Assembly: GCF_026651875.1 (NCBI RefSeq)
Contig: NZ_CP104067.1
Location: forward strand, 1,116,001 to 1,180,000
DNA from: Alicyclobacillus fastidiosus
GTDB taxonomy: Bacteria > Bacillota > Bacilli > Alicyclobacillales > Alicyclobacillaceae
Direction of reading: 5' to 3'
Length of the DNA stretch: 64,000 bases
Under the pieces are notes generated by a model. It saw only the letters and a list, made by a program, of their open reading frames with translations. It was not told where the DNA came from and did no database searches. The position numbers and the translations under genes were made by a program. This document shows positions 37,696 to 46,327 of the stretch, in pieces (positions within the stretch are counted from its first letter, which is position 1; the number at the start of each line of letters is the position of its first letter).

Positions 37696-38631
37696 GTGTC
37701 TACCAACTCTACCCTGGAATTCGGGGCGTCGACGGGCAACCGCAAGCAGGTGCGCAGGCGCACAAGCGGGCATGTCGGTTGGCGCGCAGCTTTGTTTATG
37801 TTGCCGTCGTGGGTCCTCTTGTTGGTGTTTTTCTTTGTCCCTATTCTATTGACGTTCTACTTCGCGTTTACAAACTTGTCTTTGACCGGGGCGGCCAGTG
37901 CATCCACCCAATTCGTCGGCTTTAGAAACTTTGCGTCGATGTTCGCAGATCCGACGTTTCGGGTGAGTGTATTGAAGACGCTGGTCTTCCTCATCTTTTC
38001 AGCCATCGTCGGTCAGCAATTGCTTGGGCTGATTCTCGCCGTCCTGATGAACGAGCGCAACCGCACGTTTCGAAGTGTCATCGGCGTACTCGTCCTGGCC
38101 GGGTGGGTGACGCCGGAGATCGTCGTCGCGTTTATCTTCTTCGCATTCTTCAGCGACACAGGAACGCTCGACAGCATCCTACAGTGGTTTCATGTGAAAC
38201 CCATCGCGTGGCTGTACACGTTCCCGATGGTGGCTGTGGTCATCGCCAACATCTGGCACGGCACAGCATTCTCGATGCTCGTCTACCAGGCGGCGCTTGG
38301 TGACGTGCCAAAGGAAATCTTGGAATCGGCGATGATGGACGGTGCGGGGCGGTTTCAGCGCTTGTGGCGTGTCACGCTGCCTGTGATTCGCGGTTCAATC
38401 GCGACGAATATGGTCCTCATCACGCTACAGACGTTGGGGCTATTCACCCTCATCTTCTCTCTGACTGGCGGTGGCCCCGGCAACAAGACCGAGACACTCC
38501 CCATCTACATGTATCAACAAGCGTTTGCAGATTACCAGCTTGGGTACGGAACCGCTATTTCGTTAATTCTGCTGCTCATTGGCATCATCGCTAGCATCGT
38601 CTACATTCGCACGCTCAAGGTGGAACTTTGA
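37696..38631 (+). CDS. ABC sugar importer permease (MalF-type)
   Basis: About 311 residues with six predicted helices and the EAA loop (EILESAMMDGAGRFQRLWRV) that docks to the ATPase. A basic N-terminal tail (RKQVRRRTSGH) precedes the first helix. The GTG start has a GAGGAGGG site; a longer frame reaching back to the previous gene lacks one. Second gene of the importer operon. Confidence 0.9.
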   Translation: MSTNSTLEFGASTGNRKQVRRRTSGHVGWRAALFMLPSWVLLLVFFFVPILLTFYFAFTNLSLTGAASASTQFVGFRNFASMFADPTFRVSVLKTLVFLIFSAIVGQQLLGLILAVLMNERNRTFRSVIGVLVLAGWVTPEIVVAFIFFAFFSDTGTLDSILQWFHVKPIAWLYTFPMVAVVIANIWHGTAFSMLVYQAALGDVPKEILESAMMDGAGRFQRLWRVTLPVIRGSIATNMVLITLQTLGLFTLIFSLTGGGPGNKTETLPIYMYQQAFADYQLGYGTAISLILLLIGIIASIVYIRTLKVEL

Positions 38632-38682
38632 GCACACGGCGGTCCATGCAACTGAGCGTCTTGGGCGAGGGAGAGAGGCCAA

Positions 38683-39516
38683 ATGGTACACGTCAATCGA
38701 TTTACGGCGGATAGAGCTATGGCATATGCGGTGCTGACGTTCGTTGGCATTCTGTTTATCATCCCACTGCTCTGGATGATCTTCGCCGCGTTTGATCCGA
38801 ACGCCACACTGTCGCTGCAGTGGCCAAAACACCCATCCATCTCCAACTTTTCTTCCATTTTGACGCAATCGGCAAATCAACAAGCTTTCCTCAACGGCTT
38901 GGTTCTGTCACTCGGTCAATCTATCGTCGTGGTCATTGTGGCGGGGCTGGCCGCTTACCCACTGTCGAGATACCAACTCAAGTACAAACGGCCCTTTATG
39001 TACGTCATTCTCTTTTCGACCAGTTTGCCCATCACGGCAGTGATGGTCCCGGTTTATGAACTGTTCGTGTTCCTGCACATGGAGGACTCCATCTTTTGGA
39101 CCATGATGTTTTTGTCCGCTTCTGGTCTGCCGTACGCCATCTGGATTATGAAAAATTTCATGGACTCGGTGCCGATTGAGTTGGAGGAAGCTGCATGGAC
39201 GGACGGCGCCTCGACGTGGACGAGTTTGCGGCAGGTGGTCGCACCACTCATGGTGCCAGGGATATTCACGGTCGGTATCTTCACGTTCGCGGGCAGTTGG
39301 GGAAATTTCTTTGTCCCGTTTATCCTCATCCAGTCTCCGTCGAAGCTACCGGCTTCGGTCAGCATCTATCAGTTCTTTGGTCAATATGGCATGGTCGAAT
39401 ACGGAAAATTGGCTGCATTTTCGATGCTTTATACCATCCCTGCGGTCGTCCTCTACATCATCGGTCAGCGCTACATGTCGGCTGGGTTCAGCTTTAGTGG
39501 GGCGACGAAAGGGTAG
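38683..39516 (+). CDS. ABC sugar importer permease (MalG-type)
   Basis: The 277-residue partner permease has six predicted helices and its own EAA loop (ELEEAAWTDGASTWTSLRQV). It completes the membrane channel with the previous protein. ATG start; operon order binding protein, MalF-type, MalG-type is standard. Confidence 0.92.
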   Translation: MVHVNRFTADRAMAYAVLTFVGILFIIPLLWMIFAAFDPNATLSLQWPKHPSISNFSSILTQSANQQAFLNGLVLSLGQSIVVVIVAGLAAYPLSRYQLKYKRPFMYVILFSTSLPITAVMVPVYELFVFLHMEDSIFWTMMFLSASGLPYAIWIMKNFMDSVPIELEEAAWTDGASTWTSLRQVVAPLMVPGIFTVGIFTFAGSWGNFFVPFILIQSPSKLPASVSIYQFFGQYGMVEYGKLAAFSMLYTIPAVVLYIIGQRYMSAGFSFSGATKG

Positions 39517-39639
39517 GGGCTATAACGAGCCGTTTGACCGATGAGGACACCTCGCGATGCCGTCTGGCTCGTGCACATGCGGCGTTAGACCAATGCGATG
39601 TACCATGTAACCTCGATGGCCAGATGGTACATCGCAGTC

Positions 39640-39675
39640 AGGCAGGTGAGAACCGGTGGGTTCCCCTGCCTTTTT
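39640..39675 (+). terminator. Terminator of the ABC operon
   Basis: AGGCAGG pairs with CCTGCCT, with an inner AACC/GGTT pair, and is followed by TTTTTC. Confidence 0.8.
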
Positions 39676-39999
39676 CTATGTTGGTCTCCCCCGAGCGCTT
39701 GGCAGCCACTGCCGTCGCTCGACGGACTCGAGACGGTCCTCACGATTCCCACCTTGGGGAGACGTCCATCCGCGCGGGGCGCCAGCGCGAGGCGCCGACT
39801 TCCGGATTAACGACGCGTTTTGAAGAAACCGTGACTGTACCGGACATCAAAGGACATTTTGAGGCGGTCGAGGAAAAAGCGAAATTTGAGGTCGGTGATA
39901 GAGTGTGGATCCATTCGCTGAAGCAAATGTCCGTTGCGCGCGATATGTGCAGTGTACGATGCTCATGACGAGAATAGGCGTTGGCACCATGAACTGCTT
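39676..39999. other. Intergenic stretch without a supportable gene
   Basis: A frame covering 39534-39968 runs through the terminator and lacks a ribosome site, so I do not call it. Nothing else is evident apart from the hairpin that follows. Confidence 0.5.
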
Positions 40000-40030
40000 C
40001 CTCCAATGGCATACGCTATGCCATTGGAGG
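40000..40030 (+). promoter_or_regulatory. Perfect 14-bp hairpin covering a ribosome site
   Basis: CCTCCAATGGCATA pairs perfectly with TATGCCATTGGAGG over a 3-base loop. The GGAGG of the 3' arm is the ribosome site of the small gene starting at 40039, so in mRNA the site would be closed. This suggests control of translation by temperature, a protein or an antisense event. It lacks the T-run of a terminator. Confidence 0.6.
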
Positions 40031-40038
40031 GGGAGCAC

Positions 40039-40287
40039 ATGCGCGAAAACTGCAGTCGGCGACGGGAACTCCTAAAATATGTGTACGACACACATTTTGT
40101 CGCCCACAGGCGATGTTTGTTGGTCAACCCGCACAACCTGTCATCGAGCGATTTTATGCATTACATGTACCTCGAGGATAAGGAGTATATTCGAATTTGC
40201 CGCGCAGAGTTATGGAGCATCCGGATTCTGGCGAATGGAATCGATGTACTCGAGTTGAACAAACCGCTTCAAGGAAACGACGACTAG
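40039..40287 (+). CDS. Small hypothetical protein (82 aa)
   Basis: ATG start with a GGAGGGGG site that lies at the foot of a perfect hairpin. The protein is basic at the start (RENCSRRRELLKYVYDTH), has a conserved-looking LLVNPHNLSSSDF stretch and ends acidic. The layout (mixed alpha/beta, Trp/Tyr-rich) is that of a small cytoplasmic protein. No family recognised. It is followed at once by a terminator, so it is a single-gene unit. Confidence 0.7.
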   Translation: MRENCSRRRELLKYVYDTHFVAHRRCLLVNPHNLSSSDFMHYMYLEDKEYIRICRAELWSIRILANGIDVLELNKPLQGNDD

Positions 40288-40317
40288 GCACTCGCTTCAG
40301 CTAGGAAGCGAGTGCCT
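40286..40317. terminator. Hairpin terminator
   Basis: AGGCACTCGCTTC pairs perfectly with GAAGCGAGTGCCT over a 6-base loop, then TTT. It overlaps the stop codon of the small gene and can also serve the NlpC/P60-like gene converging from the right. Confidence 0.85.
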
Positions 40318-40355
40318 TTGCGCGTTTTCTGTGTGCCAGCGCCTGCACGTCCATG

Positions 40356-40898
40356 TCACAGCACGCGTCGGCCGTATAAAAACTTGTCACTCCAGTAGGC
40401 GTTATTTAGGTTGATCGCCATTAGACCGTGACCGGTGACGGCGGCAAACTGGTTGTTGCCGAGATACACGCCATCGAATGTCGCGGTGCCGTTTGTCCCG
40501 TCCAGGTCAAAGAAGACAAGATCTCCCTCCTCTAGATCTGTGCGCGCGACCATCGTCCCGACTTGGGACTGTTCGGCAATCGTCCGCGGCAGTTGCACTC
40601 CGACTTGGGCGTATACGTATTGGAGAAACCCCGAAGCGTCAAACGAGACGCCCGACGGGTTGCTGAGCATCTGTTGAACGGTCGCATTCAACTGCGTTTG
40701 GTGTGACGTATTGACAGGTTTAGTCGGTACGAGTTTGATGATTACGTTGGACGGATTCGTCGTGGGTGTCGAGGTCGGCTTCGGTGAGCTCGCTGCAGGT
40801 TTCAGGGAGGGTCCCAAGAAATGAAATGCAATTACCGCAATGATTACGATCACGCCGCCAAGCATTCCACTAGCAATCATTTTGTACCGGGTGTTCAC
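40356..40898 (-). CDS. NlpC/P60-fold protein lacking catalytic residues
   Basis: The 180-residue protein has one N-terminal membrane helix (residues about 10-30), a Thr/Pro/Ser linker and an NlpC/P60 domain. The domain is recognisable by GVSFDASGF, GVQLPRT, LEEGDLVFF and GVYLGNNQF. In active peptidases these read FDCSGF and HVGIYLG with a later His. Here the nucleophile Cys is Ala, the general-base His position is Phe, and the third polar residue is Ala. The fold is kept but the enzyme should be dead. It may bind peptidoglycan or a partner hydrolase at the membrane surface. Confidence 0.85.
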   Translation of the reverse strand: MNTRYKMIASGMLGGVIVIIAVIAFHFLGPSLKPAASSPKPTSTPTTNPSNVIIKLVPTKPVNTSHQTQLNATVQQMLSNPSGVSFDASGFLQYVYAQVGVQLPRTIAEQSQVGTMVARTDLEEGDLVFFDLDGTNGTATFDGVYLGNNQFAAVTGHGLMAINLNNAYWSDKFLYGRRVL

Positions 40899-41122
40899 GG
40901 TGTGTCCTCGCTTTCCCGTCGTTTATATGGGTGCACGTTCAAAACCACATAGGCGTACATGCGTTCATGCCCCCAGATCTATAACGATATACTACTTATT
41001 CGAATGATATTCCTGTTTCATGGGCGTGGAAAATTCCGCGAACGCAGGAGATGAATGCATGTTGAACATCGACTGTAGCTCGCATCAGCAACAGATTATC
41101 ACAAATCGCAGGCGTGCCGCAG

Positions 41123-41662
41123 TTACAATTCTACACCGTGAATCGCGAGCAGCGCCTTGACGCCGACCACCGTCGTATCGATTCCGCCGCGCAGAATCAA
41201 ATCGGACAGGAACTCACGAAGCGGTTGATCGTCTTTTTGGCGCAGTGCGTAAACGACGTCTGAAAGCGACTGTTCGATCTCGAAGAGCGTCTCGTCTGGC
41301 ACATCTGTGCCTTGCGCAATTTTTTCGCGCGTCGCCGCGCCCAGCGCCAGCACCTGCACCTCATCGGAAGCGCTGACGTGGAAAACGGTATCCAAATTTG
41401 CCGGGTTCATCACCAATTCCATGCCCTGACTCGTTAACTTTATCCACGAATAATGACTCCCTACGGGGCGACCGCAGCGGATGTACCCTTTTCGCTCTAA
41501 AAAATCCACAAATACAATTGTGTCCGCCAAATCGACGCGGAGAATCATCGCGACTTGCTGTGGCAGAAGGATATGTTCATCCAGACGAGTTTTTTGGCTC
41601 AACTTAAATAATTCGAGCAGTAGTGTCCGACAACCTTTTTCGAGATCTAACAACCCGTTCAC
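41123..41662 (-). CDS. Hypothetical winged-helix-like protein
   Basis: A 179-residue cytoplasmic protein. Residues about 25-85 look like a winged helix (LLPQQVAMILRVDLADTIVFVDFLERKGYI). The C-terminal half is mixed helical with no recognised domain. It might be a regulator, but no target is evident; it is divergent from the c-di-AMP riboswitch gene. Start ATG without a strong ribosome site visible. Confidence 0.6.
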   Translation of the reverse strand: MNGLLDLEKGCRTLLLELFKLSQKTRLDEHILLPQQVAMILRVDLADTIVFVDFLERKGYIRCGRPVGSHYSWIKLTSQGMELVMNPANLDTVFHVSASDEVQVLALGAATREKIAQGTDVPDETLFEIEQSLSDVVYALRQKDDQPLREFLSDLILRGGIDTTVVGVKALLAIHGVEL

Positions 41663-41759
41663 CTCTGTTTGCGCATCAAGTCCCTACTAGATTCGCGTTC
41701 TGATAGCGACTATGCGTCGGTCGGACCCATTTCTACGATGCGCAGGGTGGCTACCACGG

Positions 41760-41913
41760 ACGTAAAGGCCGACGACTGTTCGAATGCTTTGTCTGATAAC
41801 GAGAATGCCGAATCGCCTTGGCGAGCGGGGGACGAATTTCTTTTGGGGTGAATGGATCTCCATCCTAGGCTACTTCCAGCCGAACCCGTCAACTAACCTC
41901 GCAGGCTTGGAAG
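41760..41913 (+). ncRNA. ydaO/yuaA-type c-di-AMP riboswitch
   Basis: The conserved boxes of this riboswitch are present in order: GAGCGGGGGAC, TTGGGGTGAAT, then CCGAACCCGTCAACTAACC followed by TCGCAGGC and GGAAGGA. It lies directly before a LysM-transglycosylase gene, a typical target. In known cases c-di-AMP binding turns transcription off. The 5' boundary is approximate. The last box nearly touches the start codon, so translational control is also possible. Confidence 0.9.
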
Positions 41914-41923
41914 GATGAATGAG

Positions 41924-42565
41924 TTGAATAGAGGTAGTCGTTTTGCACTCGTGACCGTCGGTTTGTCCGCATTAACTCTGACCCCTGTGACGGCTTTTGC
42001 CAACACGACGCACACCGTCAAGTCAGGGGAAACGCTGTGGGGCATCGCACGGACGGCAAAAACCACCGTACAGAAGTTACAGTCGTTAAACCACCTCAAG
42101 TCGGATACGATTGTCGTCGGGCAGCGTTTAGTGATTCCTACGTCCACAACGAAGAAATCCTCCGTACGACCCGCCAGCACACATCCCAGTGAAGCGGCTG
42201 TCAGTGCCCCAAAGCAACTGATACCGGTATATGAGTCGGCGGGGAAAAAGTATCACGTCACTTGGACAGTGCTCGCCGCCATTCATAAATTGGAAAGTGA
42301 TTTCAACACGTCGGGCCGGCTCAAGAACGCAGAGGGCGCAGAAGGGCCAATGCAATTTATGCCGTCCACGTTCGCTGCATACGGCGTCGCCGCCCCAGGT
42401 CACAAAAAGCCAAACGTCTTCAACGTCGACGACGCAATCTATAGCACCGCACACATGCTCTCTGCGGACGGGTTTGCAACGAACCCTGAGGCGGCCTTGT
42501 ACAACTACAACCACTCGAAGAGCTACGAAAACGAAGTGTTCCAGTTAGCAGGCATCTCCGTATAA
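41924..42565 (+). CDS. Secreted LysM transglycosylase (c-di-AMP controlled)
   Basis: The protein of about 213 residues has a signal peptide (hydrophobic core, cleavage after TAFA), a LysM domain (HTVKSGETLWGIAR) that binds peptidoglycan, a Ser/Thr-rich linker and an SLT-type lytic transglycosylase domain (catalytic Glu in HKLESDFN, then GAEGPMQFMPSTF). It cuts glycan strands in the wall. An ATG three codons earlier abuts the GGAAGG site with no spacing, so the TTG nine bases from that site is preferred. Confidence 0.85.
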   Translation: MNRGSRFALVTVGLSALTLTPVTAFANTTHTVKSGETLWGIARTAKTTVQKLQSLNHLKSDTIVVGQRLVIPTSTTKKSSVRPASTHPSEAAVSAPKQLIPVYESAGKKYHVTWTVLAAIHKLESDFNTSGRLKNAEGAEGPMQFMPSTFAAYGVAAPGHKKPNVFNVDDAIYSTAHMLSADGFATNPEAALYNYNHSKSYENEVFQLAGISV

Positions 42566-42628
42566 CGCTTCACGTCGACTGATTCGAGGCAAGTGATTCA
42601 CAACGAGATCACTCGCTTCAAACCCGAG

Positions 42629-42659
42629 ACCCATGTGGATTCCCCATATGGGTTTTTTT
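42629..42659 (+). terminator. Terminator of the transglycosylase gene
   Basis: ACCCATGTGG pairs with the CC-ATATGGGT arm (GU pair and small bulge) and is followed by TTTTTTT. Confidence 0.85.
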
Positions 42660-42808
42660 GTGCGAGCTTGACCTTTTGGTTTCGTCGATCCAGCGAAAGC
42701 TCGTTAGTCTTCAGACCTTTGGTCACACATCTGTCACGGTTAGAAATTGGACCTCTCGAGTTTGTGCGGTACACTAAGTGGGATATCGACTTAGTGGAGG
42801 TAACAACC

Positions 42809-43210
42809 GTGAAGATACAGGCGTTATTCTTGTGCGTCGTGACTGCACTTACGTTGAGCGGCTGCGCAAAGTTGAACAACCTCCCCGCCGCCAATACGAG
42901 TGAGTCGGCTGGAACGGCGACGCTCAGTCCGAAAGTGTACGCCGTATGCAAAGACATCTACACGAGCGTGCAAACCGCCGTGAGTGAAAATAAAGACACT
43001 GAATTCGACTCGAAACTCAAGGCCATCGAGGACATTGGGCAAAACAGTCGACAGGGAACGCCAAACTCGATCTTGTACGAGGACGCTGCCATGGTCATTT
43101 CGCTCGACGACGCAGCGAACGCCGAGGGCGCGCCAGCACGCGCTTCCAATGACCTCGCTAACGCTTTGGCCAAGTTGAAGGCGGACTTGGCCAAGTACAA
43201 GGCGAGCTGA
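42809..43210 (+). CDS. Small lipoprotein of unknown function
   Basis: A 133-residue protein with a clear lipoprotein signal (VKIQALFLCVVTALTL, lipobox LSGC). The mature part is helical and charged, with two duplicated-looking segments around DSKLKAIEDIGQ and LAKLKADLAKYK. GTG start with a GTGGAGG site. It would sit on the outer face of the membrane. No family recognised. Confidence 0.75.
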   Translation: MKIQALFLCVVTALTLSGCAKLNNLPAANTSESAGTATLSPKVYAVCKDIYTSVQTAVSENKDTEFDSKLKAIEDIGQNSRQGTPNSILYEDAAMVISLDDAANAEGAPARASNDLANALAKLKADLAKYKAS

Positions 43211-43268
43211 TTTTGAAGTGCCTTTGAACCAAACCATGTATCCTCGATAGGAGAAGATTGCTTTCCTC

Positions 43269-43299
43269 AGGGACAGGACGTTGGGACTGTTCCCTTTTT
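43269..43299 (+). terminator. Terminator of the lipoprotein gene
   Basis: AGGGACAG pairs with CTGTTCCCT (one bulge) and is followed by TTTTTA. Confidence 0.7.
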
Positions 43300-43346
43300 A
43301 CGTTGGCAAAAGAACCGTACTTTGAAAGTGGGGCGAGACGATTCTT

Positions 43347-44330
43347 GTGACGATGTTAAAAAAAGTCGTGTATTCGCTTGAAGGCTTCGAGTTTATCGGC
43401 GTCTTAGCCACGCTTGCGGCCGGTGTCATTTTCTTTCACTACGGTGCTGCATTAGACCGGTTGATGGGGCAGGAAAACTATCATTGGCGGATGTTTGCCG
43501 TGATCGTGGGAATTTACGCACGGTTCATCCCTTACGCCATCGCCTTTGGCGCGCTCGTGGTGTTCGGCGTATCCTTGCGAATGCGCAGGCGGAGCAAGGA
43601 CGCGCTGAAGCAGTTCGTTTACGGGCTGCGAATCTTTCTGGCCTATTGCCTGTTGCTGATTGTGTTTCGCGTCGTGAACTTTTATGTTCCCGTGCTTCAC
43701 CCAGGTATTGATGACGCCGTCATCCAGCGAATTGACGCCTTTATTTTCGGAAACCAGGTCTCTTACTTGCTGCAACCGATGGCTTCACACTGGCTGACAG
43801 ATTTGTTGACGGGCGCCTACGTGTCGTGGTTTTGGTTGTTGTTCGCAACGATTGCCCTCATGTTGGTGAAACGTCGCGAGGCGGCATCCGAGTATTTGTT
43901 GGCGACGCTCCTCGCGTTTTACGTCGGTTATGTCTGTTATGTGTTCGTCCCGGTGATCGGGCCCGGATATACATTGCATTACGCAGTTCAACTCGGCGAC
44001 ATTGCACCCACCTTTACGCTTTCGCGACTGCAGATCTCCCGTGACTGCTTCCCGAGTCTGCACACGGCGACGACCGTACTGATGGTGATCTACGTCGCTC
44101 GTTTTGCGCGCAAGTGGCTTTTGGCGTACATCCCGATGGCCGTACTGATCATCTTTGCGACGCTCTATTTGCGAATTCACTACGGCACTGACGATCTCGC
44201 CGGGATGCTCCTCGCGGTCCTTGTGTCGATGGTGACTCCCCGCCTCCATGGCTGGTGGGAGGTCCGCCGCCGAATGGCGCTGCCATATAAACATGACGAA
44301 TCGCAAGACATCGCCAGACTGACCACATGA
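43347..44330 (+). CDS. PAP2-family membrane phosphatase
   Basis: The 327-residue membrane protein has about six to seven helices and PAP2 motifs late in the chain: CFPSLHTA and RIHYGTDDLAG, which hold the catalytic histidines and the Asp. The first motif region (usually KxxxxxxRP) is not obvious, as in the inositol-phosphotransferase-like group. It would dephosphorylate a lipid or polyprenyl phosphate, or transfer a phospho-head group, on the outer face of the membrane. The GTG start is chosen for spacing; an ATG two codons later is possible. Confidence 0.8.
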   Translation: MTMLKKVVYSLEGFEFIGVLATLAAGVIFFHYGAALDRLMGQENYHWRMFAVIVGIYARFIPYAIAFGALVVFGVSLRMRRRSKDALKQFVYGLRIFLAYCLLLIVFRVVNFYVPVLHPGIDDAVIQRIDAFIFGNQVSYLLQPMASHWLTDLLTGAYVSWFWLLFATIALMLVKRREAASEYLLATLLAFYVGYVCYVFVPVIGPGYTLHYAVQLGDIAPTFTLSRLQISRDCFPSLHTATTVLMVIYVARFARKWLLAYIPMAVLIIFATLYLRIHYGTDDLAGMLLAVLVSMVTPRLHGWWEVRRRMALPYKHDESQDIARLTT

Positions 44331-44449
44331 TGGACAGGTCGTGAACTCCGCCTTCCCGATTGTTTTATTGAACTAGGCGAAATACGTCACTGAGCCAATA
44401 AACATATGGAACTGAATATAATGTTGTATATTTTATTGACTCAAAAATG

Positions 44450-44489
44450 AGGGAGACGGAGCAGAGAATTATATGCGCTCCGTCTCCCT
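44450..44489. terminator. Strong 13-bp hairpin terminator
   Basis: AGGGAGACGGAGC pairs perfectly with GCTCCGTCTCCCT over a 14-base loop, followed by TTTTC. It ends the PAP2 gene. Confidence 0.85.
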
Positions 44490-44718
44490 TTTTCTGATGA
44501 CGTATTCCTAAATTGCCGGTTGAGATGTGAACGTGAAAAATCAAGGTGTATGGCCATCCGGGAGATGTTTTCGAGCGGATAATTTACCGGACATCATATA
44601 CAGAAAGTTGCATACTTATCCCATTTTCGAAAGGGGCACTTATTGCACATTCGCCCCCTACCGTGAAAATGGCATAAAAAAGCTCCCGTGTTCTCCCTCT
44701 TAGACATATCTGGATATT

Positions 44719-45934
44719 TTAGGAAGTCGGTTGAACTATGACTGTCAAACCGAGTTTCTCCAGAGAATGCAAGTGACGACGGATAACTCGTTCTCGGTTC
44801 CGCTCTTCGTGGTACGTTGGCCCAAGGTCCTCGTATTCTGTCTGATTGACCAGCATGTGATAGATGATAATTAACATGTAGTGACCGACTGCCACGGCTG
44901 CTCTCTTGATCCCCGACGCGCAGCGATTCGGTGATACTTAGCGGACAGATAGGTATTCTTTGTTCTGGCGGCGCCACGTGCGGCTTCGATTAACGCTTCT
45001 CGTAACCAAGGATCTCCCTTGCGGGTCTTGCCACTTCGTCGTTTACCCGCACTTTCATTGTTGCCTGGACACATTCCTGCCCAGGACGCCAGGTGTTGCG
45101 CACTTGGAAACCTGCTCATGTCGGTACCGATCTCCGCCAGTATCAGTTCCGCCGTCCGCTCGCCAATTCCAGGTATCGTCTGGATTCGCCGGAGATCTTC
45201 GTCAAAGGGCGCATCCGCTGCTCAATTTCAGCACTCACTTCCTCGATCAACTCATCAAGGTGATCGATGTGCCGAAGCTGAACAGCAAGCATCATCTGCT
45301 GGTGCGGACGAACAACACCGTGCAATGCACGTTTCAGTTCTGCGGTCTTGTTACGGAGGCGTCCCTTCACGATCTCCTTGAGCCGTGATTCATCCATTTG
45401 GCCACCAATGAGTTCAGTGAGGATGGCTCGACCCGATACGCCAACCACATCACTTGCCACCGATGCCAATTTGATATTTGCTCCTTCAAGGACTTTCTGG
45501 AGGCGGTTGACTTCATTGGCACGTTCCCGGACGAGAGACTTGCGGTACCGGACCAGTTCCCGAAGTTCACGCTGATTTCGGTCAGGGATATAGCTCCCCT
45601 TGAGCAGGCCATGACGCAGCAGGTCCGCTATCCATTCAGCGTCCCGAACATCCGTCTTTCGACCCGGAACCTGCTTGATGTGCTGGGCATTGACGACCAA
45701 CGCCTCGAGATCCCTGTCTTCGAGAAGGTTGAAGATCGGCTTCCAAAAGACGCCCGTACTTTCCATCGCCACATGCGTACATTCGTGACCGAGAATCCAC
45801 TTTATGAGGGACTCAAGGTCATCCGTCATCGTTCCGAACGTCCGAATCTCCTTTATCTCCGGCGTGATCACACAACCAACGACCTTCTTCTTGTGGACAT
45901 CCAGTCCGCAGCATCGCTCGTGTACAACCTGCAT
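44719..45934 (-). pseudogene. IS110 transposase with two frameshifts (copy 1)
   Basis: The frame starts [17 protein letters not shown] and matches copy 2 closely. Near 45205 a run of four T in copy 2 is three here; near 44910 GGATCC in copy 2 is GGATC here. Each loses one base and shifts the frame, so the C-terminal catalytic part is out of frame. The natural stop follows VQPTS. These may be real decay or sequencing errors. Confidence 0.85.
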
Positions 45935-46180
45935 AATGCTGCCACTCCTCACCCAAAGAAGTACAGCCACGTGGCGACCGATGCGATAGGAATTCTACCG
46001 TACGTGCTTCCCGACAGCGGGAGCGACAAATCGTGGTGCTCCAAGTCGCCAACTCCGTCTTATGCACGGACTCGTGGTACCAGGGGGCGACGAGCTCCGT
46101 GTGGCTGTCTAGCGACATAGTAGATCACGGATCTACATTTTCATAGATTGTGGTGCCGCCAGGCGGCATGGGGGTCTTAT
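45935..46180 (-). ncRNA. Candidate bridge RNA region of IS110 copy 1
   Basis: About 245 non-coding bases before the transposase, essentially the same as in copy 2. They carry the same hairpins and the same loop matches to the element ends (see the copy 2 entry). Confidence 0.6.
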
Positions 46181-46327
46181 GCGCAAGTAGAGTACGTGCT
46201 AGATGCCCTTAAAACCTCTTGAATGAAATCGTTATCATTGACGCGATTGGAAATATCATGACACCTTGTCTTCGAACGGTTGCGCGTTGAGGTAGAGTAA
46301 ACATAGGTGAATAGGTGTTTTAATAGG
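46181..46327. other. Short gap between IS110 copy 1 and LysR gene
   Basis: No gene or strong structure is seen. The first bases are the flank of the IS110 insertion. Confidence 0.4.

Larger units (their letters stand above)
44651..46180 (-). mobile_element. IS110-type element, copy 1 (decayed)
   Basis: 1,530 bases nearly identical, in reverse, to the element at 53.8-57.3 kb. Outer limits come from where the two copies stop matching: the left end begins ATAAGACCCCC and the right end stops at GGTAGGGGGCGA. There are no inverted repeats at the tips, as is usual for the IS110 group. The long non-coding end lies before the transposase. Two one-base deletions break the transposase. Confidence 0.88.

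Noticed and set aside
39534..39968. A 144-codon frame after the ABC operon
   Set aside because: It runs through a clear terminator, lacks a ribosome site and has an odd Arg/Cys-rich composition.
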